A stretch of DNA of 44,641 nucleotides from Collinsella sp. An268. Its GTDB lineage: Bacteria > Actinomycetota > Coriobacteriia > Coriobacteriales > Coriobacteriaceae. Location of the stretch: contig NZ_NFJH01000015.1 in NCBI RefSeq assembly GCF_002159765.1, positions 1 through 44,641 of the forward strand, written 5' to 3'. Position 1 is the stretch's first letter; each line of letters begins with the position of its first letter. The position numbers and the translations under genes are program-made. Of the stretch, positions 23,634 to 32,064 are shown one piece after another. The notes below the pieces were generated by a model. That model was given only the letters and a program-made list of their open reading frames with translations, was not told where the DNA came from and searched no databases.

Positions 23634-25730
23634 GTGGCGAGCTGCGAGCATAGGGGACAGGGTGCCGAGTTGCCCGCAGGGCGGCCGCAGGCGCCTTCCG
23701 GCGCGGGGGCCCGTGCCGCCGGGGTCGCGCGCCTGCCGGAGCTCCTGGCCCCGGCGGGCTCCTTCGAGGCGCTGCTCGCGGCGCTTGCCGCGGGAGCCGA
23801 TGCCGTGTATGCGGGCCTCGCCGCGCCCGGCCTTGACGCGCGCGCCGCCGCGCCGGGCCTCACCGCCGCCGAGCTCGCCCGCGCGTGCGCGCTCGCCCAT
23901 GCGCGGGGCGCCCGCGTGTACGTGACGCTGAACGCCCTCGTCTACACCGCCGAGCTCGACCGCGCCGTCGCCTGCGCGCGCGCGGCCATGACCGCCGGGG
24001 CGGACGCCTTCATCGTGGCAGACCTCGGCCTCGCTTCCCGCCTCGCGTGCGACCTCCCCGCCGCCGAGCTCCACCTCTCCACGCAGGCGGGGGCTCAGGC
24101 CGCGCCGGCGGTGGCGTGGGCGGCACAGGAGCTCGGCTGCTCCCGCGTGACGGTGGCGCGCGAGCTCTCGGTGGCAGAGATCGCCCGGGCGTGCGCTACG
24201 GGCGTGGAGGTCGAGGCCTTCTGCCACGGGGCCATCTGCATCTGCTACTCAGGCGCGTGCGGCCTCTCGGCCCATGCCCGCGGCCGCTCGGCGATGCGGG
24301 GCGACTGCACGCAGCCCTGCCGGCAGCCGTGGGCGCTTACGGACGCCTCGGGTGCCCCGTGTGCGCGCACGGCGGGCGATAAGCTCCTCTGCCCAAAGGA
24401 CTACCTCGGCCTGCGCGCGCTGCCCGCGCTCGTGCGGGCGGGGGTGGGCGCCCTCAAGATCGAGGGCCGCATGAAGAACCCGGATTACGTCTACAACGTG
24501 GTGGGCGCCTACCGTGCGGCGCTCGACGCGCTCGCGGCGGGGGAGGAGATCCCCGTCGACGCGCTTATCGAGCGGGTGGGGCGTTCGTTCAACCGCGGGT
24601 TTACGGACGCCTACCCGCGCGGGGACCGGGCGGGCACGGGGCGCGCCCTCATGAGCTTCGAGCGCTCGTGCAACCAGGGCGTGCCGGTGGGAACGGTCGT
24701 CGCGCGCGGGCACCGGCAGGTGACGGTCGAGCTTACGGCGGACGTCGCGGCGGGCGATACGCTCGAGATCCATACGGTGCTCCCCGCAGACGCCGCGGCG
24801 GACGTGCCGCGCCGCTGGCCGCTGGTGCCCTGTACGGTCGACGCCCGGGCGGGCGAGCGGGTCGAGGTCGCCTGCAAGCGTCGCGTTGCGCCGGGAAGCG
24901 CCGTCTACCTGACGGCGAGCGCCGCCGTGCGCGCGCGAAGTGATGCCGCCCTCGCACGTTTGGCGGCCGAGGCCGCGGCTCTCGCCGTGCCCGCCGTTCC
25001 CGAGCTGCCGGAAGCGCCCGCCGCGGCGCCGGAGGGCACGGGCGCTGCCGGTGAGGTGCGCGCGGGCCGCGTGCCGCTGGCGGTGAGTCCCCGCTTTACG
25101 CGAACCGCTGCCGCCGCGGCGCGCCTTCTGGAGGCGGGCACTGCCGAGGTCGCGGTCGAGGCGTGGCGCCTTATGGACGGCGCTTCCGCCTGGGAGCCTA
25201 TGTTGCCGCGGCTGACGGTCCTTCTCGACGCGGTGTTTCGCGAAGGGGACGAGGGGCGTTGCCGGAGCTTGGTGCGCACGGCGCGCCGCGTCATCTGCCG
25301 CAACCTCGGCGAGGTAGCCCTCTGCCGGGCGGAGGGCGTGCGCTTCGACGTGGCGGCGCCCGTGTATGCAGAGAACGAGGCGGCCGTGGGCGTGCTCGTC
25401 CGCGCGGGGGCGGCGCGCATCTGGCTTTCGGACGAGCTCTCCGCGGCGGAGGCGGCGGGCCTCGCCGCCGCGGTCGCCCCGTTGGCGCCCGTGGGCCGCC
25501 TCGCGCTCCCCGCGGCCGAGCTCATGGTGATGGAGCACTGCGTCCTTACGGCAGAGGGCCCGTGCGACCAAGCGTGCGCGACGTGCCGGCGCCGCGCCGA
25601 GGAGCGCTTCCTTGTGGGCGCCGACGGCGCGCGCTATGCCGTTGCGACCGACGCCCTCGGCCGCTCCCGCATCTTCGCGCCCGCCCTACCCGCCGATTCG
25701 CCCCGCCCGCTCGGCCGGCCCGCCCGGTAA
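23634..25730 (+). CDS. U32-family protein (RlhA/YhbU-like), second copy
   Basis: 698 residues from GTG 23634, chosen because GGAGG lies 8 nt upstream; ATGs at 23619 and 23628 or an earlier start cannot be excluded. The barrel starts PELLAPAGSFEALLAAL. The U32 signature EAFCHGAICICYSGACGLS is complete and is followed by CTQPCRQPW and LLCPKDYL. The fold continues with IEGRMKNPDYVYNVVGAYR, a DUF3656-like region and the C-terminal Cys module (EHCVLTAEGPCDQACATC), closing with GRSRIFAP. Motifs and order match the copy at 1641-4172, but the sequence is shorter and Ala-richer. The probable role is O2-independent hydroxylation of RNA; the target is unknown. It diverges from the PBP gene and lies 9 nt ahead of the next gene. 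Confidence 0.85.
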   Translation: MASCEHRGQGAELPAGRPQAPSGAGARAAGVARLPELLAPAGSFEALLAALAAGADAVYAGLAAPGLDARAAAPGLTAAELARACALAHARGARVYVTLNALVYTAELDRAVACARAAMTAGADAFIVADLGLASRLACDLPAAELHLSTQAGAQAAPAVAWAAQELGCSRVTVARELSVAEIARACATGVEVEAFCHGAICICYSGACGLSAHARGRSAMRGDCTQPCRQPWALTDASGAPCARTAGDKLLCPKDYLGLRALPALVRAGVGALKIEGRMKNPDYVYNVVGAYRAALDALAAGEEIPVDALIERVGRSFNRGFTDAYPRGDRAGTGRALMSFERSCNQGVPVGTVVARGHRQVTVELTADVAAGDTLEIHTVLPADAAADVPRRWPLVPCTVDARAGERVEVACKRRVAPGSAVYLTASAAVRARSDAALARLAAEAAALAVPAVPELPEAPAAAPEGTGAAGEVRAGRVPLAVSPRFTRTAAAAARLLEAGTAEVAVEAWRLMDGASAWEPMLPRLTVLLDAVFREGDEGRCRSLVRTARRVICRNLGEVALCRAEGVRFDVAAPVYAENEAAVGVLVRAGAARIWLSDELSAAEAAGLAAAVAPLAPVGRLALPAAELMVMEHCVLTAEGPCDQACATCRRRAEERFLVGADGARYAVATDALGRSRIFAPALPADSPRPLGRPAR

Positions 25731-25739
25731 AGGAGGAAC

Positions 25740-27374
25740 ATGTCCGACCGTCTGCTCTCCTCCGTCCTGCGTCCTCTTGCCGCGCGCACCCTCGCCGCGG
25801 TGCGGCGGCTCGAACGCGTGCGCTCCGAGCGGGTGCTCGCCGTCGCGCTCGTCGCGCTCTTGGCTGCGGCGCTCGTGCCGATGGTCGCCATCTCCGCGTA
25901 CGACCACAGCTACGCGGACGACTGGCACTACAGCGTCAACGTGCACCTCGCGCTCGCGGCGGGCGGTGGCGCCGCCTCGGCGCTCTCCGCCGCGGTCGCC
26001 GAGGTCATCGACGCCTTCTTTACCTGGCAGGGCACCTATTCCGCTATCTTTCTCATGGCGCTGCAGCCGGGCGTGTTCTCCGAGGAGCTCTATGGCGCGG
26101 GCGCCGTCGGCATCATGGCGACACTCATCGCCGCGACGGCCTACGCGGCGAGCGTGCTGGTGCGGGACGTGCTCGGGGCGGGGCGCGCGGTGTGGGTGAG
26201 CGTCACGGCGGGGGTGCTGCTGCTCGAGACGCAGCTCATGCCGAGCCCGGTAGAGGGCATCTGGTGGTATAACTCGGCCATCTACTATACGTTCTACCAT
26301 GCGCTGCTTCTGGTGATGATGGGGCTTGCCGTGCGCATGCTGCGCGGCGGTTCGCGCCGGGGCGCCTACACCCCGGGCGGCACGGCCGTGCGTGCGGTGG
26401 CGCTCGCCGCCCTCGCCGCCGTCGTGGCCGGCGGCAACTTCGTGACCGCGCTCGTGGCCGCCCTCGCGCTTGCGGGCGCGTGGCTGTGCGCGGCGCTGGG
26501 CCCCCAGGGCGCCACGCGGCGCCATCTGCTCATCGTACCGGCCCTCGTCGCCTTCGCGCTGGGGTTCACCGCCTCGGTGGCGGCGCCGGGTAATGCCGCC
26601 CGGCAGGCGACGCAGTTTGCAGGCGATGGCCTCGGCGTGCTGTCCACCTTGCTGCGCAGCGGGTTTGCGGCGGGCGAGTACCTCGTCCTTTGGACCAATG
26701 GGCTTCTCGTCCTCATGCTCGCCCTGGTGCTGCCGCCGCTCGTGCGCGCGGCGGCGCGCTCAAGCCTGTCGTTTCGCCTGCCCGGCGCGGGTATCGTTGC
26801 GGCCTTCGCCCTGTTCGCCGCGAGCTTTACGCCCACGTTCTTCTCGATGGGGACGGTCGGCCCGGGGCGCGTGCAGAACATCCGCTACGACCTCTTCGTG
26901 ACGCTCGTGGTGATCTGCGCCACCTGGGTGGGCGGCTGGTGGGTCCGCCGCCGCGAGGCTGCCGCCGCTCCGCCGGGCGCTCACACGGCACCTGCCGCCG
27001 CGCCGTCTTCGGACGTCTCGCACGCCTGCGCGCCGGCCCCGCGCTGCGCCCTTACGGTGGCGCTGCTCGTCGTGCTCGCGTTCGGGGTGGGCGCGCTCGC
27101 GCTCGACGAGCGCCATGCGGACGACCTCGTGGCGGTGTCGGCGGCGCGCTCGCTTGCGAGCGGCGAGGCGGCGGCCTACGACGCGCAGATTCGCGACCGC
27201 ATCGCGCTCATCGAGGAGTCGGATGCCGCCGAGGTGGAGGTGCCGTTCATCACGACGGCGCCCAAGGTGCTCTTTATGGGCGACATCCGCGACAACATGG
27301 CGAACTACATCAACTTCCGCCTGGCGCAGTGGTATGGCAAGGACTCCATCATCGGGTACCACGCCGCACTGTAG
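25740..27374 (+). CDS. Polytopic membrane protein, DUF6056-like
   Basis: 544 residues with about ten to twelve predicted helices. The first helix (about 32-52) leads into an extracytoplasmic loop with DHSYADDWHYSVN; an acidic ADD/DD pair just after the first helix is typical of lipid-linked-sugar (GT-C type) glycosyltransferases and of DUF6056 proteins. Further on are GIWWYNSAIYYTFYH and GGNFVTA. The C-terminal about 100 residues are soluble and end with RLAQWYGKDSIIGYHAAL. I infer a GT-C-like envelope glycosyltransferase or a relative; the assignment to DUF6056 is from memory. It follows the U32 gene by 9 nt (AAAGGAGG before the ATG) and is probably co-transcribed. Confidence 0.6.
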   Translation: MSDRLLSSVLRPLAARTLAAVRRLERVRSERVLAVALVALLAAALVPMVAISAYDHSYADDWHYSVNVHLALAAGGGAASALSAAVAEVIDAFFTWQGTYSAIFLMALQPGVFSEELYGAGAVGIMATLIAATAYAASVLVRDVLGAGRAVWVSVTAGVLLLETQLMPSPVEGIWWYNSAIYYTFYHALLLVMMGLAVRMLRGGSRRGAYTPGGTAVRAVALAALAAVVAGGNFVTALVAALALAGAWLCAALGPQGATRRHLLIVPALVAFALGFTASVAAPGNAARQATQFAGDGLGVLSTLLRSGFAAGEYLVLWTNGLLVLMLALVLPPLVRAAARSSLSFRLPGAGIVAAFALFAASFTPTFFSMGTVGPGRVQNIRYDLFVTLVVICATWVGGWWVRRREAAAAPPGAHTAPAAAPSSDVSHACAPAPRCALTVALLVVLAFGVGALALDERHADDLVAVSAARSLASGEAAAYDAQIRDRIALIEESDAAEVEVPFITTAPKVLFMGDIRDNMANYINFRLAQWYGKDSIIGYHAAL

Positions 27375-27452
27375 CGGCGGGCCACGCCGGTGGAACGCCC
27401 GCCGCGCCCGCGCCCGAGCCGCCGCGCTCGCGCCCGCGGTACCTTTTCGCCG

Positions 27453-27581
27453 GCAATGAACCCGATAATGTACTCGGAAATCTACGCGCAGAAGAACCCC
27501 AGCTAGATGGCGTTACAAAAACGCTTGTAATGAACCCGGGGCTAGAAAAACACCCTGTTTGTACAATATCGGGTTCATTGC
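27453..27581. repeat. 129-bp inverted-repeat element upstream of tyrS (MITE-like)
   Basis: GCAATGAACCCGATA (27453-27467) is repeated perfectly in inverse at 27567-27581. The match continues as W-TGTAC, so each arm is 21 bp with one mismatch. A third, partial copy (TAATGAACCCG) lies inside at 27528-27538, and GCGTT-ACAAA-AACGC forms a central hairpin. The element is more AT-rich than its surroundings. No target duplication is obvious. It lies in the 510-bp gap between the DUF6056-like gene and tyrS. The remainder of that gap shows a possible -10 (TACACT, 27777-27782) but no T-box. Confidence 0.6.
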
Positions 27582-27884
27582 ACGCGATTATGTACCGAGC
27601 ACTTGGCAAATTGCTTGGTAGTGTGCAGCGCATGGTCCGGTGCGGCACATAGTTCGCGACGCGCACCCCCGGCATGCGAAAGCGACCGCAACGAGAGGGG
27701 CGGCGCCGCCTGCGGGCACCGCGCCCGCGCGTTGGAAATACCCGTGCTTTTTCTGCCCCACGCGCCAGACCTCCGCTACACTAGAAACGTTGTACGCAAA
27801 GACCCAGCACCGCCCCGGGCGCCCGCGCGTGATGCCGCCGGCCGCCCCTGCGAGGGCGAGGGTGCTAGAACGCAGGAGGAACCT

Positions 27885-29099
27885 ATGCTCTCTGTCGACG
27901 AGCAGATGCGTATCATCACCTCGGGCGCCGCGCAGATCGTGCCCGAGGCCGATCTCAAAAAGAAGCTGGAGCGCGGTGTCCCGCTGAACATCAAGCTCGG
28001 CGTCGATCCCACCTCGCCCGACCTGCACCTGGGTCACGCGGTGCCGCTGCGCAAGATGCGCCAGTTCCAGGACCTCGGCCACAAGGTCACCCTCATCATC
28101 GGCAACGGCACGGCGATGATCGGCGACCCCTCGGGTAAGAACACCACGCGCCCGCAGCTCACGCAGGAGGAGGTCGAGGCCAACGCCGCCACCTACGTGG
28201 CGCAGGCCATGAAGATTCTCGATCCCGAGAAGACCACCATCGTGCACAACGGCGACTGGATCCTCTCGCTCGACCTGAAGGGCATGCTCGAGCTCTGCAG
28301 CAAGTTCACCGTGGCGCGCATCCTGGAGCGCGACGACTTCACCAAGCGCTACCAGAGCCAGACCCCCATCGCGCTCCACGAGTTCCTCTACCCCGTGATG
28401 CAGGCCTTCGACTCGGTTCAGATCCGCGCCGATGTGGAGATGGGCGGCACCGACCAGCTCTTCAACCTGCTCGCCGGCCGCGAGCTCATGGAGAAGATGG
28501 GGCTCGAGCCGCAGGTGGCGCTCACGATGCCGCTGCTCGAGGGCACCGACGGCGTGCGAAAGATGAGCAAGTCGTACGGCAACTACATCGGCCTCACTGA
28601 TGAGCCGGCCGACATGTTTGGCAAGACGATGTCCATTCCGGACGAGATGATCGGCAAGTACTACCGTCTCGCGAGCTCCAAGACCCCGGACGAGGTCGAC
28701 GCGATCGAGGCGGCGCTCGCCGACGGTTCTGCCGACCCTTACGAGCTCAAGCGCGCGCTCGGCCGCGACCTGTGCGACACCTACCACGGTGCCGGCGCGG
28801 GCGAGGAGGCCGAGGCGGCGTTCGACCGCGTCTTCAAGGAGAGCCAGCTGCCCGAGGACATCGCTGAGGTCGAGGTCGACCTCACGCCCAACGACGAGGG
28901 CCTCGTGTACCTGGCGGGCGTTCTGCACGCGGCGGGGCTCGCCTCGAGCATGGGCGAGGCGCGTCGTCTCATCGACGGCGGCGGCGTGAAGATCGACCAG
29001 AAGGCCGTCGCCCCCAAGAGCTACAACGTCGATCCGGCGCTGCTGCATGCAGGCGCCGTGCTCCAGGTGGGAAAGCGCAAGTTCGCGCGCCTGGCGTAG
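27885..29099 (+). CDS. tyrS: Tyrosyl-tRNA synthetase
   Basis: 404 residues from ATG 27885 (AGGAGG 5-6 nt upstream); the frame is open further upstream but encodes nothing conserved. The class I signatures are HLGH (48-51) and KMSKS (226-230), with GGTDQLFNLLAGRE between them. A C-terminal S4 RNA-binding domain (about 340-404) ends in QVGKRKFARLA. The HLGH/KMSKS combination and length fit the TyrZ-type branch of bacterial enzymes. It charges tRNA-Tyr with tyrosine. It is a single-gene unit with a strong terminator, flanked by two inverted-repeat elements. Confidence 0.96.
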   Translation: MLSVDEQMRIITSGAAQIVPEADLKKKLERGVPLNIKLGVDPTSPDLHLGHAVPLRKMRQFQDLGHKVTLIIGNGTAMIGDPSGKNTTRPQLTQEEVEANAATYVAQAMKILDPEKTTIVHNGDWILSLDLKGMLELCSKFTVARILERDDFTKRYQSQTPIALHEFLYPVMQAFDSVQIRADVEMGGTDQLFNLLAGRELMEKMGLEPQVALTMPLLEGTDGVRKMSKSYGNYIGLTDEPADMFGKTMSIPDEMIGKYYRLASSKTPDEVDAIEAALADGSADPYELKRALGRDLCDTYHGAGAGEEAEAAFDRVFKESQLPEDIAEVEVDLTPNDEGLVYLAGVLHAAGLASSMGEARRLIDGGGVKIDQKAVAPKSYNVDPALLHAGAVLQVGKRKFARLA

Positions 29100-29134
29100 G
29101 ATCTGGCGCGGTTGGCGCCTGACCCGCATCAAGA

Positions 29135-29174
29135 ACGCCCCCGTCCCGCAAATTGGGACGAGGGCGTTTTTTTT
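29135..29174 (+). terminator. Terminator of tyrS
   Basis: ACGCCC-CCGTCCC (29135-29147) pairs with GGGACG-AGGGCGT (29155-29167), followed by eight T (29167-29174). Confidence 0.93.
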
Positions 29175-29281
29175 GGGCAGCGCGAGCGGTCGGGTTCGCG
29201 CATCTCGTCTGTCAGAAGAGGCCGCACGGAGGGTTGTTCGGCGGTGTTGCAGGCGTTTTTTGTCAGGCATCGCTCGGCATT

Positions 29282-29410
29282 GCGCCAAGGTAAGGAATTC
29301 GCGGCGGGTGTGCGGGAAGACGGGGCGATGGTCGCATCAAAAACGCCGGTCAAACCTTGGCGGCAAAAGCGTCTTCAGCGAGGGCGGGCTTGAATTCCTT
29401 ACCTTGGCGC
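29282..29410. repeat. 129-bp inverted-repeat element downstream of tyrS
   Basis: GCGCCAAGGTAAGGAATTC (29282-29300) is repeated perfectly in inverse at 29392-29410 (19 bp). Nested inside, GAAGACG (29316-29322) pairs with CGTCTTC (29370-29376), with exactly 15 nt on each side between the nested arms. A third partial copy of the arm (ACCTTGGCG, 29354-29362) lies inside. It lies in the 418-bp convergent gap 29100-29517 between tyrS and the lipase gene. The rest of the gap holds several GGCGTTTTTT segments (about 29253, 29450), which may be transcript ends. Confidence 0.6.
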
Positions 29411-29517
29411 GTCTGCTGCCGGAGCGAGCACCCGCGGTGAAGGCCGGCCGGCGTTTTTTCGTGGGGGCGTGCTGCGCATCGGCTGTCGCCCTGCTCGCAG
29501 GACCCGGGCAGGCCCGC

Positions 29518-30957
29518 CTACGATGCCGGGGAGAGCTCCGCGGCATCGAGCGCGTACATCCAGGCGATGTAGACGCTCGGGTAGTGACCGTAGAGCACCT
29601 GCAGGGGATTGATCTGAGAAAAGAGGTTGCCCACAGTGGACGCGACGCCGCCCGGGGTGGCGAGATCGTCTGCGGTGGGCACCGCCGCACCGATGTTCTC
29701 GATGAGCGCATCGACCTGCACGCGGTCCTCGGGTACGTAGGGGTTCTCGACGCCGCACAGCTCCTTAAACGCCGCGCGCATGCGTGCGAAGCGCTCGTCG
29801 AACCCCTCGTCGCCAAAGCCGGGGAGCGCAAGGTCGCGCCCGTAGCGAGCATAGCCCCAGCTTGCCAACGGCATGCGCGGCACGATGTCCGACGGGTTCA
29901 GGATATTGAAGATGTTGTCGTACAGCGCGTCGCCTACCGTGTCCATCTGGGTGAGCTCGGGAGTGGCGAAGGTGTAGCAATAGATGCTCTCCAGCGGGGC
30001 GAGGGCGCGCAGGCCCTGCGTCATGTCGTCGGCGTAGCTCGCGGCGAGGTTTGCCGTTGCGGCGCCGCGCGAGTGCCCGCAAAAGAGAAGGGCCACGTCG
30101 CCAGTGCCCGCATCCTGCACGTCGGCGGTGATGCGGCGAGCGAGGTCGTCTACGATCTCGCTCGCCGCGCGCATGAAGCCCTCGTGGTCGATGGCCTGCA
30201 TCTCATAGTGCGCCGCGTCGCCCATATTGAGGTCGCTCAGCCACTCGGCGCCATAGCTGCCGCGCACCGACACGAGGTAGAGGGTCTTTTCCTGTCCGTT
30301 AGGGCCCGTCACGCGCTTGGTGGCGACAGAGTAGGCGACGACGTCGTCCGTGCCGGTGATGAAATCGACCACCTCGTCAAAGATCTCGCTGCGGTAGCGG
30401 TAGGACGCCGTGGAGATGTCATCGAAGCCGAGGGTGGCCAGCGCCTCCTCCAGATAGGCGGGCGCGGTGGAGCCGGCCTGATAGTAGGCGGACTCCGCGT
30501 TGGCCACCGCGGAGAGCACCGCGCATGCGCGGGCGAGATCGTGATTGTAGGCGGTGGGGTCCTCGAAGAACCAGGCGTCGTCCCATCGGACGGGCGTCGT
30601 GACGGTCGCCGCCCCCGTCGCCATGGTGGTGAAGGACACGTCTGCGGTGAAGGCGCCCGTGCGGCCGGATGAGTGCTCGAGTGTGCGGGGAGCCTCGGGC
30701 GCGCTCACCGCGACGAGGCCCAGGCGCTCCTGCTCCTGACGGTGCTGAACGGCGAACGCGAGCGCCGCTGCGGCGACGAGTGCGAGGGCGAGAAGCAGCA
30801 CGAGGACGCGGCGCCGCCATGGGTGGCGCCGCCGGGTGGACGCACGGCCATGGGCGGTTGCCGCGCGCGCCGATGCGGTGTCCGCCTGAGAGCCGGGGTC
30901 GCTCGTAGGGGCGCTGCCTGTTGCGGCGTCTGTTGCAGAGGGCATGGGAGAGGGCAT
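29518..30957 (-). CDS. Membrane-anchored lipase (class 3 / alpha-beta hydrolase)
   Basis: 479 residues. A disordered Ala/Ser/Thr N-terminus and an Arg-rich stop (RRRHPWRRR) precede one membrane helix (about 50-68), so the catalytic domain is probably outside. The nucleophile elbow GHSRGAATANLAAS carries the active Ser; NPSDIVPRM supplies a likely Asp and YGHYPSVYIAWM a likely His. The layout matches lipase_3 / DUF2974 proteins of Gram-positives. The lipid substrate is unknown. The start is uncertain: ATG 30957 and ATG 30945 both lack a strong ribosome binding site. It is the third gene of a minus-strand unit after the CmpB-type protein and the LysR regulator (27-nt gap). Confidence 0.8.
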   Translation of the reverse strand: MPSPMPSATDAATGSAPTSDPGSQADTASARAATAHGRASTRRRHPWRRRVLVLLLALALVAAAALAFAVQHRQEQERLGLVAVSAPEAPRTLEHSSGRTGAFTADVSFTTMATGAATVTTPVRWDDAWFFEDPTAYNHDLARACAVLSAVANAESAYYQAGSTAPAYLEEALATLGFDDISTASYRYRSEIFDEVVDFITGTDDVVAYSVATKRVTGPNGQEKTLYLVSVRGSYGAEWLSDLNMGDAAHYEMQAIDHEGFMRAASEIVDDLARRITADVQDAGTGDVALLFCGHSRGAATANLAASYADDMTQGLRALAPLESIYCYTFATPELTQMDTVGDALYDNIFNILNPSDIVPRMPLASWGYARYGRDLALPGFGDEGFDERFARMRAAFKELCGVENPYVPEDRVQVDALIENIGAAVPTADDLATPGGVASTVGNLFSQINPLQVLYGHYPSVYIAWMYALDAAELSPAS

Positions 30958-30984
30958 GGTCGCTCGTTTCTGTCGGCTCGGGCG

Positions 30985-32049
30985 CTACGCGGCGGGCGGT
31001 ATGGGTGCGGTCGGGTCCTCGATGGAGGAGGGGGCAGGCGAGCCGTCGACTGCGGCGGGCGCGCCGGCGGGCGCCGTGGCGCGCACCGCCTCGTCGGATA
31101 CGTCGCTTCTGCTGAAGGACGCGAGCACCTTGGGGATGCGCTCGGTAAACGCGGTGAGCGCGGGCCCCGGGGCGTCGGTCTTGGCGACAAGGCAGATGGG
31201 TACGGGGATCTGATCGGGCGTCGCGATGGGAAGGGCGCGGCAACCGGGGAAGGGGCGTTTGAGCGCCGGCAGGTACACCATCATGGAGTACGCGCGGGCG
31301 CGCTCCCCCTCATCGATGGCGCGCGACGTGCGACCGCCCGCGCCGACGGCGGGCGTATCGACATGTATCACGGGGGAGGCGAGTCCCTGCGCGAGATAGC
31401 GCGCGAGCACCGATTCCCGGGCGCCGTCGAAGGGCTCGGCCCAGATGACGGGATAGGGGGCGAGGTCGGCGAGGGCGACGGCGCGCTGGCGGGTGAGCGG
31501 GTGGTCGTCGCGCACGGCGATGCCCGTGGGAAGGCTTCCGATGACGGTGCAGGTCGTTTGCGCCGAGCGATGGGTGCCGATGGTGATGACGGCATCGACG
31601 GCACCCGCGTCGAGTGCGGCGAGCGCATCGTCGAGCGGTGACACGAAGAGCTCGAGGCGAACGCCGGTGGCGTGCGAGAGGAACCGCGAGAGCTTCTGCA
31701 TGATGCGCTCGGCGTTGGTGAAGGCGGGCGCGCAGAAGGCGACGAGGAGGCGGCCTGCGGCGTCGCCTGCGACGACGTCGCACATGGCGCCGGGGATGTT
31801 GGCGACAAACGCCTGGAGCGCGCTGAATCCCTCGAGCACGTCGCGCGTGCGCTCGAGAAACGCGCGCTCGAGCGCCGTCGGCCGGACGCCGCGGTTATCG
31901 CGCGTGAGCAGCGGCGTGCCCACCTCGCGCTCGAGGTCGGCGACGCCCTTGGAGACCGCCTGCACCGATACGTGGTGCTCCTTGGCCGCGTGCGTGAGCG
32001 AGCCGGAACGAGCGGCAGAGGAGAGGTAGCGCAGCTGACGAATATCCAT
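30985..32049 (-). CDS. LysR-type transcriptional regulator
   Basis: 354 residues. The N-terminal winged helix (MDIRQLRYLSSAARSGSLTHAAK, then VSVQAVSKGVADLEREVGTPLLTR) is typical of LysR regulators. An effector-binding domain follows (about 95-310). The C-terminal about 40 residues are Pro/Ala-rich and atypical. The ATG at 32049 has GGGAGG 5 nt upstream. It lies between a CmpB-type membrane gene (15-nt gap) and the lipase gene on the same strand, so it may regulate them. LysR regulators usually sit divergent from their target, so this is uncertain. Confidence 0.88.
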   Translation of the reverse strand: MDIRQLRYLSSAARSGSLTHAAKEHHVSVQAVSKGVADLEREVGTPLLTRDNRGVRPTALERAFLERTRDVLEGFSALQAFVANIPGAMCDVVAGDAAGRLLVAFCAPAFTNAERIMQKLSRFLSHATGVRLELFVSPLDDALAALDAGAVDAVITIGTHRSAQTTCTVIGSLPTGIAVRDDHPLTRQRAVALADLAPYPVIWAEPFDGARESVLARYLAQGLASPVIHVDTPAVGAGGRTSRAIDEGERARAYSMMVYLPALKRPFPGCRALPIATPDQIPVPICLVAKTDAPGPALTAFTERIPKVLASFSRSDVSDEAVRATAPAGAPAAVDGSPAPSSIEDPTAPIPPAA

Positions 32050-32064
32050 CGGGCCTCCCGTGCG

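Noticed and set aside
27582-27884. T-box riboswitch ahead of tyrS
   Set aside because: No T-box bulge consensus (AGGGTGGNACCGCG-like) or specifier stem could be found.
27453-29410. The two 129-bp elements as ends of one composite transposon carrying tyrS
   Set aside because: Their arm sequences differ completely and tyrS is an essential housekeeping gene with normal composition.
30673-31641. A 322-codon plus-strand frame over the lipase and LysR genes
   Set aside because: Gly/Arg-rich shadow; both minus-strand genes have clear active-site or helix-turn-helix motifs.
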